Positions 51,501 through 60,598 of a stretch of 64,000 nucleotides of DNA are shown piece by piece. The notes under the pieces were generated by a model, which saw only the letters and a list, made by a program, of their open reading frames with translations, was not told the DNA's origin and made no database searches. Within the stretch, counting starts at the first letter, position 1; each line of letters starts with the position of its first letter. The DNA is from Paramacrobiotus metropolitanus (lineage: Eukaryota > Tardigrada > Eutardigrada > Parachela > Macrobiotidae). A program made the translations under genes and the position numbers. The stretch spans positions 868,001 through 932,000 of the forward strand of contig NW_026570257.1 in NCBI RefSeq assembly GCF_019649055.1. Reading direction: 5' to 3'.

Positions 51501-51655
51501 AACAACGTATAGGTCCATATAAGCGCACGAGCATGGCCGCCAGCAACCATTCGAACACAACTTAGCCAGTGTAGGTAGCAACGAGAGACGCCAAAGCGGC
51601 ACGTGTATCACAAAGTCTTTGCAAACGCATTAACGAAAAGTATTCCATAACGCTT

Positions 51656-52613
51656 TTATTCAGCTTTGGCCTTGCTCTTCTTGTTCTTCTTGGGTTTTTT
51701 GGGTTCGGCAGATGCAGAGCCCTTTGCAGATCCGCCGGTCGACTGTGCGGCGACGGCACCGGTGGAGGCCATGACGTAATCGGGCTCATCATCCAACAGC
51801 ACGGCTCCCTCGACATACAGGCGGGAGTTGGTGTAGTCGTAGAAAGAGCGGGCTTGCGAGCAGTCAATGTTGAACCACCAATCGCAGATCAAGGTGATCT
51901 GGTTGAACAGCTGTAAATAATACGGTCTGATTAAAGAATGGTATTTCTTTGCCGGTAAATTCAATGTCAGCTCAATCTTATCTTGCTTTCAAACACTTTG
52001 CGGTGCTGCGTTCGAATCGTTAATTAAGGTTAGATAATACTTTGATTAAGCCTTGAAGATACATTTTAAGATCCATAGACTGAATGCTTAATTGGATGAA
52101 TAAAGCAGCTGATTAAGAAGATGTTGACTTACGGTCATATTGGGGCACAGGTAGCTGGTCAAGTTTCCATTGACGTCACAACGATCGAAAGCCTGACATT
52201 TGCCCTCGCCATCGTTAGCATAAAAACCTGGCTTGACTGAGGCACAGTCAACGTTGGCTTTGGGAATGGTGGCAATGAGAGGGAAATCCTGACCGGGCTT
52301 AACATTCAGCCACAGCTCCTGGATTTGGTCAACGCTCAAAGCCTTGTTGGCGCCTCCTCGCAACTTATCCAAAGCTGAGAATACTTTAGGGTTTTGATCA
52401 CTGGCGCGTTTATCCTGGAATAAATCCCCGATTAGGAGAATCCCGAAGATAGTACGGAAAGTTTTCATCAACTTAACATCGAAAAAATTAATTACGGTGA
52501 TCGCTACTAGCCAGGTTGCCCTTTATGCTTAGTACAGCCCTGGGTTGATCACTTACCAAGGTTCGGGCGCTGCAAGCAGCCACGAAGAGAGCGAATACGA
52601 TAGCGGATTTCAT
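51656..52613 (-). CDS. CPAP1-type secreted chitin-binding protein, divergent copy E
   Basis: Three exons, right to left: 52557-52613, 52133-52414, 51656-51910, all phase 0 with GT-AG ends; 197 residues. Exon 1 encodes a signal peptide (MKSAIVFALFVAACSA). The CBM14 domain has cysteines at about 76, 92, 98, 109, 122 and 130, with exactly the same spacing as copies A-D. The N-terminal pre-domain (LSVDQIQELWLNV) and post-domain (YDYTNSRLY) are recognisably related to copies A-D. The tail is Ala/Ser-rich and ends in a Lys-rich stretch (PKKPKKNKKSK). Intron positions differ: one follows the signal peptide and one lies between cysteines 4 and 5, while the post-domain intron of A-D is absent. The AATAAA signal at 51655-51660 overlaps the stop codon. 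Confidence 0.9.
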
Positions 52614-53392
52614 GGTGCTTTACTGGCTTGAGAAACAGTGGAAATACAAGAGCAAATGCAAGTTATGCAACTAATGGCTTGATGATTTCTCGCCAACCGA
52701 AATGTACGTTATATACCTGGTACTTTTTGCGATAGAGTGACAGAAGCTGGCCATGCTTAACTCGTCTTCTGGCATCAATACCGGTACGCCGAAGATCAAG
52801 AACGGCCGTGATACAGCAGATTAATGACATCAATTAAGCGTTGGCATTGTAGCAGAAGACTGTTTATGCTGTTGTTCTACATAATTCAAAGATGCGGAAA
52901 GCGACAATGCTGATTGTCGCGACACTTCTTTGTCCGAATGGCTCGCTAATGTGATAAATTGTTATTAATTATGTTGAAACAAGTGTGCAAATTCATGCTG
53001 TGCTAAGGCCGAGAACTGTGCGTGTATCTAATTAATGATCAATGACCACTGTTTCTTGAGTTGTGATTTATGAAAGTTAAGTAATACTACTCGGATCAAG
53101 GGACATTTCGCTAATGCAAAGTATGTGCGTACCGCGTAACATACAGAGAAAAAAAAATTAACAAAACTGCGAATTGTTCATGCACACTAAAAGAGAATCT
53201 GCTGTATTTGGTACTTGTAGAAATAAAGTGGAATGATTAATATTGTGTTTTAACCCTTAGGGTTAAGTTGGCACACGGGGTTCTCTTTCTTGTATTTCCA
53301 CAGAAATCTTTTATAACTTGAAAGGGCAAGAGCGTGATGTTTTTTGCGGGTAATGTTCTATATAGTCGATGAGATACCAATTAGCATTGTAA
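52614..53392. other. Intergenic, copy E promoter side to the retrotransposon
   Basis: No gene. A TATATACC sequence near 52710-52717 in plus orientation does not suit copy E clearly; no TATA box could be assigned. Confidence 0.5.
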
Positions 53393-53562
53393 AATTACCG
53401 AGATTATCTATCGGTTTTCATTACAGTCAGAATCTACAAAGTACCAAGCTTCAGCTGCTAAGCGTACAGATTAGCTCACAGGCAGCAATCACAGTGTGTG
53501 CTCACTGCTCATCATGCAATATTTACCTAGTTTGTTTATTAACTTTTATCAACCTGCAAGAT
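53393..53562 (+). repeat. Left terminal direct repeat of the recombinase retrotransposon
   Basis: 170 bp starting aattaccgagattatctatc; three mismatches to the right copy. Confidence 0.92.
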
Positions 53563-53598
53563 CGCTACTTCCAGTTGTTAAATTTTTCTCTCGAATTT

Positions 53599-53644
53599 TA
53601 GAATTTACGGTAGCGTTAGCGCTAGAATTTACGGTAGCGTTAGC
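53599..53644 (+). repeat. Two 22-24-bp tandem units just before ORF1
   Basis: tagaatttacggtagcgtta plus gc is repeated, and the second copy abuts the ORF1 ATG. It may belong to the element's leader or be a duplicated initiation context. Confidence 0.75.
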
Positions 53645-54868
53645 ATGGCGCCTCCAGCCACGCTTACTAAGTCTCAGCTGAAGAATCGGTATGGAACGGT
53701 CACCCTGATGCGTTCCCTTTGTGCACAACTTGGACTCAGCCAAGCGGGGAAAAAGAATGACCTGATCACTCGCCTTTATGCACATTATGGGATCGCAACA
53801 CCGCCACCAACTGGCACCGGAAACCTCATCGACGACGTCGCGCCGGAAGAAACCGACAGCATGACCATCGATGAACTGAAAAGCGCCTTGATGCTTTCCG
53901 AGGCTACCGTGACCCAGTTGAAGGATGCCGGCTTCACCGGAACCGATGACATTTTGGCCTTGGCCAAATCCTCCACTTTCCCCGACAATCTGACCTTCAT
54001 GATCCTCATCCGTGACCGAGCCGTAATTGAGGGCTACCTCATCGACAACACAACTGAGATCCCGGACAGCGCGTCAGTCGCATCGGCATCCACTGCAACC
54101 GAAGGAGCAACAACGCGCAGACAAGCAAGTCCACCACGTCCCGCAAGTCCTTCCCGTTCCCGAAGCAGTCGGCACCGGAATCATCGGAAAGCAGGTGAGG
54201 GCAATTGTGACAGCAGTGACAGTGAATCTGATGTAAAATCGCACAGTCGCCGAAAATCTAATCGTGACTACTTAAAAAATTTGTTTACGAGCGCGGAAAG
54301 GTTACCATTTCCGTTTAAAATCGCGTATAAAGCTTCCGTCAGTAAGAAACGTGATTTACTGGCTACAGATCTTTCATTTGATGAGCTAATTTTGAACAGT
54401 TTAACGATTGCGAACACGTTAGCGGAAGAAGTTGAAGGTGATCATGCAGTGACCATACAAGAATACTTGCAGTACATTGAATTTTTGGTATCAATGCGCA
54501 TAAATTTCAAAGAAGAAGCGGTAATTCAGTTTGATGATGACTTTAGAAGGGCAGCAAAACGCCAGGGGTTTTCGTTGTTTAACGAAAGTAAGCGCTCGGT
54601 AATTGGGGCTAAATACTTTAATTCCGGTAATTGTCGAAATAATAACGGGCCTTCTTCGTCAAACAGTGGTGACTCACGTAATAACAGTCGGCTTTTTCGC
54701 GGGAACAATAGGGATGCCCAGCATCCCAGATACCGCTTTGCATGCTGCTTCTTCTGGCAGGATGACAAATGCGCAAAACCGCCCGGCAAGTGTTCCTTCG
54801 AACACGTTTGCGGCCACTGCGGTGCGCGACAGCATCAAGGCCGGAACTGCACAGCAGTCCGGCAGTGA
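53645..54868 (+). CDS. Retrotransposon ORF1: nucleocapsid-like protein with SAP-like N-terminus
   Basis: 407 residues from ATG 53645. Residues ~8-50 (SQLKNRYGTVTLMRSLCAQL, then GLSQAGKKNDLITRLYAHYG) resemble a SAP DNA-binding motif. A Ser/Arg-rich linker follows at about 155-190. The last ~40 residues hold Cys/His clusters: a CCCH-like segment, then the knuckle CGHCGARQHQGRNC (C-x2-C-x4-H-x4-C). It probably binds element RNA and perhaps DNA or chromatin. The TGA stop is followed one base later by the ORF2 ATG. Confidence 0.85.
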   Translation: MAPPATLTKSQLKNRYGTVTLMRSLCAQLGLSQAGKKNDLITRLYAHYGIATPPPTGTGNLIDDVAPEETDSMTIDELKSALMLSEATVTQLKDAGFTGTDDILALAKSSTFPDNLTFMILIRDRAVIEGYLIDNTTEIPDSASVASASTATEGATTRRQASPPRPASPSRSRSSRHRNHRKAGEGNCDSSDSESDVKSHSRRKSNRDYLKNLFTSAERLPFPFKIAYKASVSKKRDLLATDLSFDELILNSLTIANTLAEEVEGDHAVTIQEYLQYIEFLVSMRINFKEEAVIQFDDDFRRAAKRQGFSLFNESKRSVIGAKYFNSGNCRNNNGPSSSNSGDSRNNSRLFRGNNRDAQHPRYRFACCFFWQDDKCAKPPGKCSFEHVCGHCGARQHQGRNCTAVRQ

Positions 54869-54869
54869 A

Positions 54870-56702
54870 ATGGCTGAAATTAGTTTTTGTGTTGAAATCG
54901 ATACCAATGTTTGTAAATTACTTAAATTTGGAAATTATGTTATTTTGGTATCGGTTGACATTTTAAATCGTTGCGAATTAACAAAAAAATTGGAATTTTG
55001 GGTTAATGAATTGTATGGTTCTGACCCGGACTCAGATTTTCTGCTGACAGGCATTGCGCAAGGGTTCCGGTTAGTTGGAGATGACACTGTTGTATCTCCG
55101 GCTGACTGTACTAATTACAGAAGTGCACTTAGCGCAGAAAATAAACCCTTGGTGGATGAACTGTTCGCAGAAGAGCTGAATCTGGGCCGTATTACAAAGC
55201 AGACTGCAAAACCAATCCGGGTTCAGGCCATAGGAGCTGTTCCAAAAAAGGGTAGTATTATTCCTAGGCCAATAACCGACTGCAGTCGACCTTTCGATTG
55301 TTCATTAAATTCTTTCATTGTTACAGAAAATTTTTCGTTCCAAAGCATTGATGATGCAGTTTTACTGAGTTCTCGCGATTGCTTTTATGCTGTGGTTGAT
55401 ATACAGTCAGCATATCGTTGGGTGCCAATCTATCCTCCTCACAGGCAGTTCCAAGGGTTTAGATGGGGTTTTGGAAGTTCAGCTGAAGAGTTTTATATTG
55501 ACAATTTTTTGTGCTTTGGTCTTTCAAATGCACCAGGGATTTTTGACCGCATTTCTAGAGCAATCGTGAGAATGTTGCAAAAAAGAAATATTATCGTTGT
55601 TGCATATCTTGATGATTTTTTAATTATTGCCTTTAGTTTTGAAGAATGCCTGAACGCGCAAAATATTTTAACTGAATTATTATATAGTTTAGGATTTCGT
55701 GTTAAATCAGAAAAAATCGTTAGTCCATCTAAACGCGTAACGTTCTTGGGCATAATTATTGATTCTGAATTAGAACGACTAGAAATACCAGCTGATAAAT
55801 TGATTAAATTAGCGGACTTGGCCCAGTTTCACTCCCAAAAAGCGAAAATAACGAAACGAGAACTCCAAGTATTGGTTGGTCACATGTCCTTTGCGTCAAA
55901 AGCAGTTTACGGTGCGCGTACTTTCACGCGCATTTTCATTGATGCCCTAACAAAGTTAAGAAAGCCGACTGATCATGCGCGAGTTACTCAAGTTTTACGT
56001 GCGGAACTTATGTGGTGGATTGAGCTTGCACCTAAGGTCACTGGGCTCTGTCCATCCCCGTTTGGTTGTGTTTGGCCGGAAATAACTATCTGCACTGATG
56101 CCTCTCTGGCCGGGTTTGGCGCAACTTCCCAAAACATGTGGCTAACTGGCTTATGGGAAGATGGTTTAGGGCACAGAATACCTGATGTTTTCGAAATAAA
56201 CCGAATTCCGGCCCCTTATTTGAAACCGAGTTTAAAACGTAATATTAATTTTCTTGAATTGGTAGCGGCATGCTTGCCGCTGCTAGTGTGGGCACCTCTG
56301 TTCAATGGGTGCCGTGTTGTTGTGCTTTCGGACAACACCCAAACAGTGTCCTTCCTAAGCCGAGGTACAACAAAAAACGTTGATGCTTTGGAATGGTTAA
56401 AATTGGTTTTTGAAATGTCGTTAAAATTTAATTTTCGTATCAGCTCACGTCATTACTCTGGTGTAAATAACGTAATAGCTGACTCGTTAAGCAGGCTGTC
56501 TGAAGGGATTGAGTTCGAAAGGCGTTTTTTCCAAAATTTTGTTGGTCCTTTTCCAGGTTTTAAAATAAATAAGTCTTCCCTTTGTAGCTATCCCCATGAC
56601 AAGTCTCCGACAGAAACTGCGGGCGTTGCAACTGAATTCTCTGGCAGAAAGTTCGAAACGCACGCAAAAATCGCAGTGGGATCAATTCAAAAAATTTTGT
56701 AA
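54870..56702 (+). CDS. Retrotransposon ORF2: reverse transcriptase and RNase H
   Basis: 610 residues from ATG 54870, one base after the ORF1 stop. The frame is open back to 54603 inside ORF1, so expression by frameshift is an alternative to reinitiation. Reverse transcriptase signatures are IPRPITDCSRPFDCS, AVVDIQSAYRWVPI and the catalytic box YLDD (about residues 246-249), followed by VTFLGIIIDSE. RNase H shows ICTDASLAGFGA (Asp ~410), NFLELVAA, LSDNTQTV and NNVIADSLSRL, giving the D-E-D-D set. This layout is typical of DIRS-class elements. It ends 107 nt inside ORF3 in another frame. Confidence 0.92.
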   Translation: MAEISFCVEIDTNVCKLLKFGNYVILVSVDILNRCELTKKLEFWVNELYGSDPDSDFLLTGIAQGFRLVGDDTVVSPADCTNYRSALSAENKPLVDELFAEELNLGRITKQTAKPIRVQAIGAVPKKGSIIPRPITDCSRPFDCSLNSFIVTENFSFQSIDDAVLLSSRDCFYAVVDIQSAYRWVPIYPPHRQFQGFRWGFGSSAEEFYIDNFLCFGLSNAPGIFDRISRAIVRMLQKRNIIVVAYLDDFLIIAFSFEECLNAQNILTELLYSLGFRVKSEKIVSPSKRVTFLGIIIDSELERLEIPADKLIKLADLAQFHSQKAKITKRELQVLVGHMSFASKAVYGARTFTRIFIDALTKLRKPTDHARVTQVLRAELMWWIELAPKVTGLCPSPFGCVWPEITICTDASLAGFGATSQNMWLTGLWEDGLGHRIPDVFEINRIPAPYLKPSLKRNINFLELVAACLPLLVWAPLFNGCRVVVLSDNTQTVSFLSRGTTKNVDALEWLKLVFEMSLKFNFRISSRHYSGVNNVIADSLSRLSEGIEFERRFFQNFVGPFPGFKINKSSLCSYPHDKSPTETAGVATEFSGRKFETHAKIAVGSIQKIL

Positions 56703-57561
56703 TTTATATAGGCTGCAAGCTCTGCCTGCCTCGGTGCAGACGGTATGTTTGTATATAGCCTATCTTGCCGAGCGCTCCATTGAGTATACGACTGTTGTAA
56801 ATTACGTAGCAAGTCTTGTATCACTGCATCACCTCGAAAACTTGTATCCGCCTGATCTAAATCATTTTTCGATTAAACAAGCTCTTGCGGGAGTACAGCG
56901 AACAAGAGAAGAACTGCCGTTTAGATGTGAACCGATATTACCTCATCATCTTCTTAAAATTTACGAATCTTTGAAGTTTGTGAAAAGGTACATGCGTAAA
57001 ACATTCTGGGCAGGATGTCTCGTCGCTTTTTACTCTCTAGCACGTAGCTCGAATTTGTTTGGCAGTAAAAATTGGCGCACAACAGTGAAATGTGCCGATG
57101 TTATGTTTACAGAACCGGGCATTGTTTTGTCGTTACCAGTTCTTAAAAATAATCGTTTTAAAAATGCTCGTGTTAAAGTTTCTCTGCCAAAGGTCACAGA
57201 CAATCCGACGCTGTGTCCAGTCAAAGCCATAAAAAGCGTGATACGGGAAACAAATGCGTCTGGGTCTGATGAATTATTATCGTACAAGCACCATAACGTA
57301 ATAAAGGTCATGTCTGCTAACAGGTTTAACAGCTTACTACGGAAGACCTTACGTTGTGCCGGTATTCCCCCCGCCAAGTTTTCCGTTCATTCGTTTCGGC
57401 GGGGCGGTGCGACCTTTGCGGCCACCGTGGGTGTATCCGCAGAGGCGCTAAAAGTTCAAGGTAACTGGCGCAGTAATTGTTTTGAACGTTACATCTCCTG
57501 CGATGAGCAAATTCGGAAATCATTTGCCACTGCTGTTGCCGCTGCCATCTCCTGTTCCTGA
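56596..57561 (+). CDS. Retrotransposon ORF3: tyrosine recombinase
   Basis: 321 residues from ATG 56596, in the +1 frame relative to ORF2 and overlapping its end by 107 nt. Catalytic residues of the lambda-integrase fold are visible: Arg at ~150 (LARSSNLFG), the HSFRRGG box with His ~265 and Arg ~268, a GNW segment, and the nucleophile Tyr at ~299 (FERYI). An N-terminal SAM-like core-binding half precedes it. It should insert a circular DNA copy of the element by site-specific recombination, explaining the lack of target duplication. It ends TGA at 57561. Confidence 0.92.
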   Translation: MTSLRQKLRALQLNSLAESSKRTQKSQWDQFKKFCNLYRLQALPASVQTVCLYIAYLAERSIEYTTVVNYVASLVSLHHLENLYPPDLNHFSIKQALAGVQRTREELPFRCEPILPHHLLKIYESLKFVKRYMRKTFWAGCLVAFYSLARSSNLFGSKNWRTTVKCADVMFTEPGIVLSLPVLKNNRFKNARVKVSLPKVTDNPTLCPVKAIKSVIRETNASGSDELLSYKHHNVIKVMSANRFNSLLRKTLRCAGIPPAKFSVHSFRRGGATFAATVGVSAEALKVQGNWRSNCFERYISCDEQIRKSFATAVAAAISCS

Positions 57562-57743
57562 GCTGTTCCAGAGCCGTGTTTGGATGTTTGGGATGTGAGC
57601 CGCGAAGCGACCCTGTTTTTTCATGTTTTAAGTTGTGTTGTGAATGTTTGCTCGGAAAATTGTTATGGCAGTGATCTGCTCAATGTAATATTAATAAATG
57701 CCCATGTTTCGCGTGTTGTCAATTGGCTGTTAACAAACAAAAT

Positions 57744-57913
57744 AATTACCGAGATTATCTATCGGTTTTCATTACAGTTAGAATCTACAAAGTACCAAGC
57801 TTCAGCTGCTAAGCGTACAGATTAGCTCACAGGCAGCAATCACAGTGTGTGCTCACTGCTCATCATGCAATATTTACCTAGTTTGTTTATTAGCTTTTAT
57901 CAACCGGCAAGAT
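57744..57913 (+). repeat. Right terminal direct repeat of the recombinase retrotransposon
   Basis: 170 bp, same orientation as 53393-53562 with three substitutions. About 180 bp of non-coding sequence separates it from ORF3. Confidence 0.92.
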
Positions 57914-59212
57914 AATTTTGTACGGTAATGGGTGCTGCAGACGTGTACGTGTCTGAACGGCATTACATGCTCAGAACTTTTACCAGATGTTTAATGGTCG
58001 CACCGTTTTAAAGTGGCAATAGTGACGTCATTCTTCCCCGATAATTTTCAGGGTGTTCAAATCATTTGGGTAAAATGATGAAAATCCGCATCCTACCATA
58101 CTGTAAAGACCTGCGCAGAAAATTGCGGTTTGTATTACAGATAAAGCCTGTAAACGGGAAAAAATTACATTAGGATACACCGCATATGGTAATCATACTC
58201 TTACACGTAAAAGAAGAGAATGTGCAGTCCTATTGGTACGAGAAAAGTTGGCCACAGCGGTACTGAACCGAAATAGGAGACAGTTAGTGGTTTGCAGCGA
58301 AGGTACAGAGGTATTTTAACTCGGACACTTAATGCAGTGCGTGCTGCAGCGATTCTTTTACGTTTCGACAGGTCACTACACTACGGATGGAAAAGCACTA
58401 CTATTTCATGAAGCTAAAATTGCATGCTGTGGTGTCAGTAAACAATCAGCTGTGAGCAATTTCGTTTCCGGTGTAAGAAAATAACACATTTCCTCTAATT
58501 ATTCAAGGAAGAATAACTTAAGCTAAACAGCTCAAGGCACCAATGCGTAAATTTGAGCGGACACCATTTTCCAGATACAGTCTGACATTTCAGGAAACTC
58601 CTGAGACGTCAGACGCATATTTCTGTGTGGAGAGCAGAAAAGATCACGCCATGTAGCGGGAAATTCCATACTATTTCCGTGACGGCATGGTTAAATGGTG
58701 CATAATTTCAGTGCAAAGAAAATATCAACACATTAATTCAGTTTCCGGCACAAACCCAGTGTGAGCTTGCATTAGGATGTTGAACTGAAACTTGTTACGG
58801 TAGAAAACAGCACGCACAAAGCAGCCATGCAGTTAACAGCAGTGACATGTAAGACTGTATTAGAGCCCCGGTCAGATTTAGGCGGCAATTTCCTGGACGC
58901 AGGTGCAACGGCCCATGGGAAATGTGTTTATACACTTTGCTAATTGGTATTGACAGCAGAGTGTATCGCCAGTTTCGCGGATAAGAGGCTTACGTGCCTG
59001 CAGACAAAGCGGATAAAACGGGAGACCGTTTCATCACTACAGGGGTTACAATCTTTCATACGTAAACATATTCCCATTATTTCTTGTGCCCCAGATTTAA
59101 ACTGTTGTTAGAGTTTTTCTGCGCAAAAATACTTATGTACACAAGTTTTCATCAGTTAGCAGCATAAAAACGTCAGCACGTTTCACCAGTAGTGCTTGAC
59201 CTTTTACCCAAA
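57914..59212. other. Intergenic, retrotransposon to first GPCR
   Basis: No gene or clear repeat. It must contain the promoter and 5' UTR of the GPCR that starts at 59213, but no TATA box stands out. Confidence 0.5.
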
Positions 59213-60598
59213 ATGACTACGAATAATTACACTGAATACCTGCTGACGAACAGAAATCATAATGCCGGTTTATTGCTCCTACCGGCGAAGAATATTACGC
59301 TGTCCCATCCCGTCGGTTCATCAGTGAGTCTAATCAGTCTGACAGCTGCCACGGTTCTCCTTAACTTCGGCGTGCTGATAATTCTCTTCGTAGAAAAACA
59401 TCTTCGCACGCCTTTCAACGTGTACATCATTGTACTTTTGTCTAGTAATATTTTGTATGTGGGGCTTAATAACATCCTGATGGTTTTGGCCCCCCATGGA
59501 CATTGGTGGATAGGCGGCCAGGCGTGCACTCTGAGAATTTACTGCCGATATATTGTTGTCACCATAACGATTCACAGTCACGTTTTAATCAGCATTAACC
59601 GTGCGTGGGCGTTGTTCTGGCCGATATCGTACAGACACCATCATACGACGACCGTCGCATGGCTTTTAAGTTTAGGCATGGTGATGTACGTCCATGTTTG
59701 CCAGCTTCCTGCATTAATATTGGGTAAGTTAAGTACCCGCAGTCTTACACCGTAATATTACTAAACAAACGTTAGTAATCTATGCGGGTATTCACTACTG
59801 TGTTTAGTGTTTTTTAGTAATATTACGATCGTACTTCGTACATATTATATGAACTATTTTTTGCTCATGTGCTTGACATTTATTGCTAATGAAGTACTTC
59901 GTTATCAAAACGTTAAAACGAGTACCATCCTGCAGATCTTTAAGATAATACAGACAGCAGCAAAAATTTACGAATGGTTTCAAGTCAGTTTATAGGAGTT
60001 CACATAGAACCTAGAAACTTATTTTTTAGATGGTCTTTATTATCGAGTTTCCACGGAAAAGGACTGCCGGTTTAATAGCAAAGCACAGAATGCATGGGCC
60101 ACGTTTTCGACAGTCTGGGTTTTCGATATGCCCAAAGTGTTCATCCTAGTATGCTATCCCTTCCTACTATGGAAATTTATTCATGTCCGCCGACGACCAG
60201 TGCCCGCTGACAAACGAGTGGCTGACGCTCGACGATCGATGGATCTTTTAAAAAGGCGGGACACCGTGGTGCGACCTTTTGTTCTGCTGACCATGTTTAC
60301 GGCAAGCGCGGCCGTCTGTTGGATACCCATCATGGTGTACTACATCTTGGCTGATCTTGTAGCATCATACAAATCCGACACCTTGGAGACAGCACTGATT
60401 CTTCTGTACTCCATTCAGCCCGTCCTGGACCCGGTATTCTTCTGCCTCGGCGTTAGCAACCTGCATAATTACATTGTTGTATTCTGCCAGACGAAATTCG
60501 GCATCCGTAAACTGTCTACTTCCAACCTCCGGAAAACCAGGAGCGAGTGCGAAATGGATATTCAGTTTATTGGAAAGCGTAATCTATCACAAGGATGA
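59213..60598 (+). CDS. Orphan class A-like GPCR, receptor 1
   Basis: Two exons, 59213-59723 and 60030-60598 (phase 1, GT-AG), 359 residues. The N-terminus has sequons NYT and NIT. Seven hydrophobic helices can be placed: TM1 from about residue 43 (LISLTAATVLLNFGVL), then TM2 after EKHLRTPFNVY. TM3 is preceded by the conserved Cys (QACTL), and the ECL2 Cys lies just after the splice junction. TM6 contains CWIP, and TM7 reads LLYSIQPVLDPVFF in place of NPxxY. The TM3 end reads NRAW instead of DRY. It is probably a plasma-membrane receptor with unknown ligand. Its first exon is clearly paralogous to receptor 2 at 62698. ATG 59213 is the first in a sensible N-terminus. Confidence 0.87.
59751..59827. 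repeat. Small inverted-repeat (MITE-like) element in a GPCR intron
   Basis: 13-bp perfect ends cgtaatattacta and tagtaatattacg with about 51 bp between, inside the intron of receptor 1. The ends match those of the element at 9018-9083 (taatattactaaac). Confidence 0.45.

Larger units (their letters stand above)
32825..51655. other. Gene desert of about 18.8 kb
   Basis: No gene I can defend. It contains a CT microsatellite (33936-33976), a weak candidate exon (35895-36110), a perfect short hairpin (38710-38752), a CpG-richer patch with another weak candidate exon (about 41700-42720) and a 26-bp tandem duplication (48452-48501). A protein-like minus frame at 36690-37031 was not accepted. It may hold long introns, UTRs or distal exons of genes I cannot assemble. 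Confidence 0.55.
53393..57913 (+). mobile_element. Tyrosine-recombinase (DIRS/Ngaro-class) retrotransposon, apparently intact
   Basis: About 4.5 kb with three long ORFs in order: a nucleocapsid-like protein, reverse transcriptase plus RNase H, and a tyrosine recombinase in place of an integrase. Terminal 170-bp repeats lie in the same orientation (53393-53562 and 57744-57913) and differ at three positions by my count. Direct rather than inverted ends fit Ngaro/PAT-like members better than DIRS1, although I do not see the second repeat of a full split-repeat set. All ORFs lack internal stops, so it may be recently active. No target duplication is evident, as expected for recombinase-mediated insertion. 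Confidence 0.93.

Noticed and set aside
53393-57913. Classifying the element as an LTR retrotransposon because of its direct repeats
   Set aside because: It has a tyrosine recombinase, no DDE integrase or protease, and no target duplication.
59751-59827. TAATATTAC as a rolling-circle virus origin nonanucleotide
   Set aside because: The word sits in inverted-repeat ends and not in a hairpin loop, and no Rep gene is near; chance similarity of a short palindrome-containing word.
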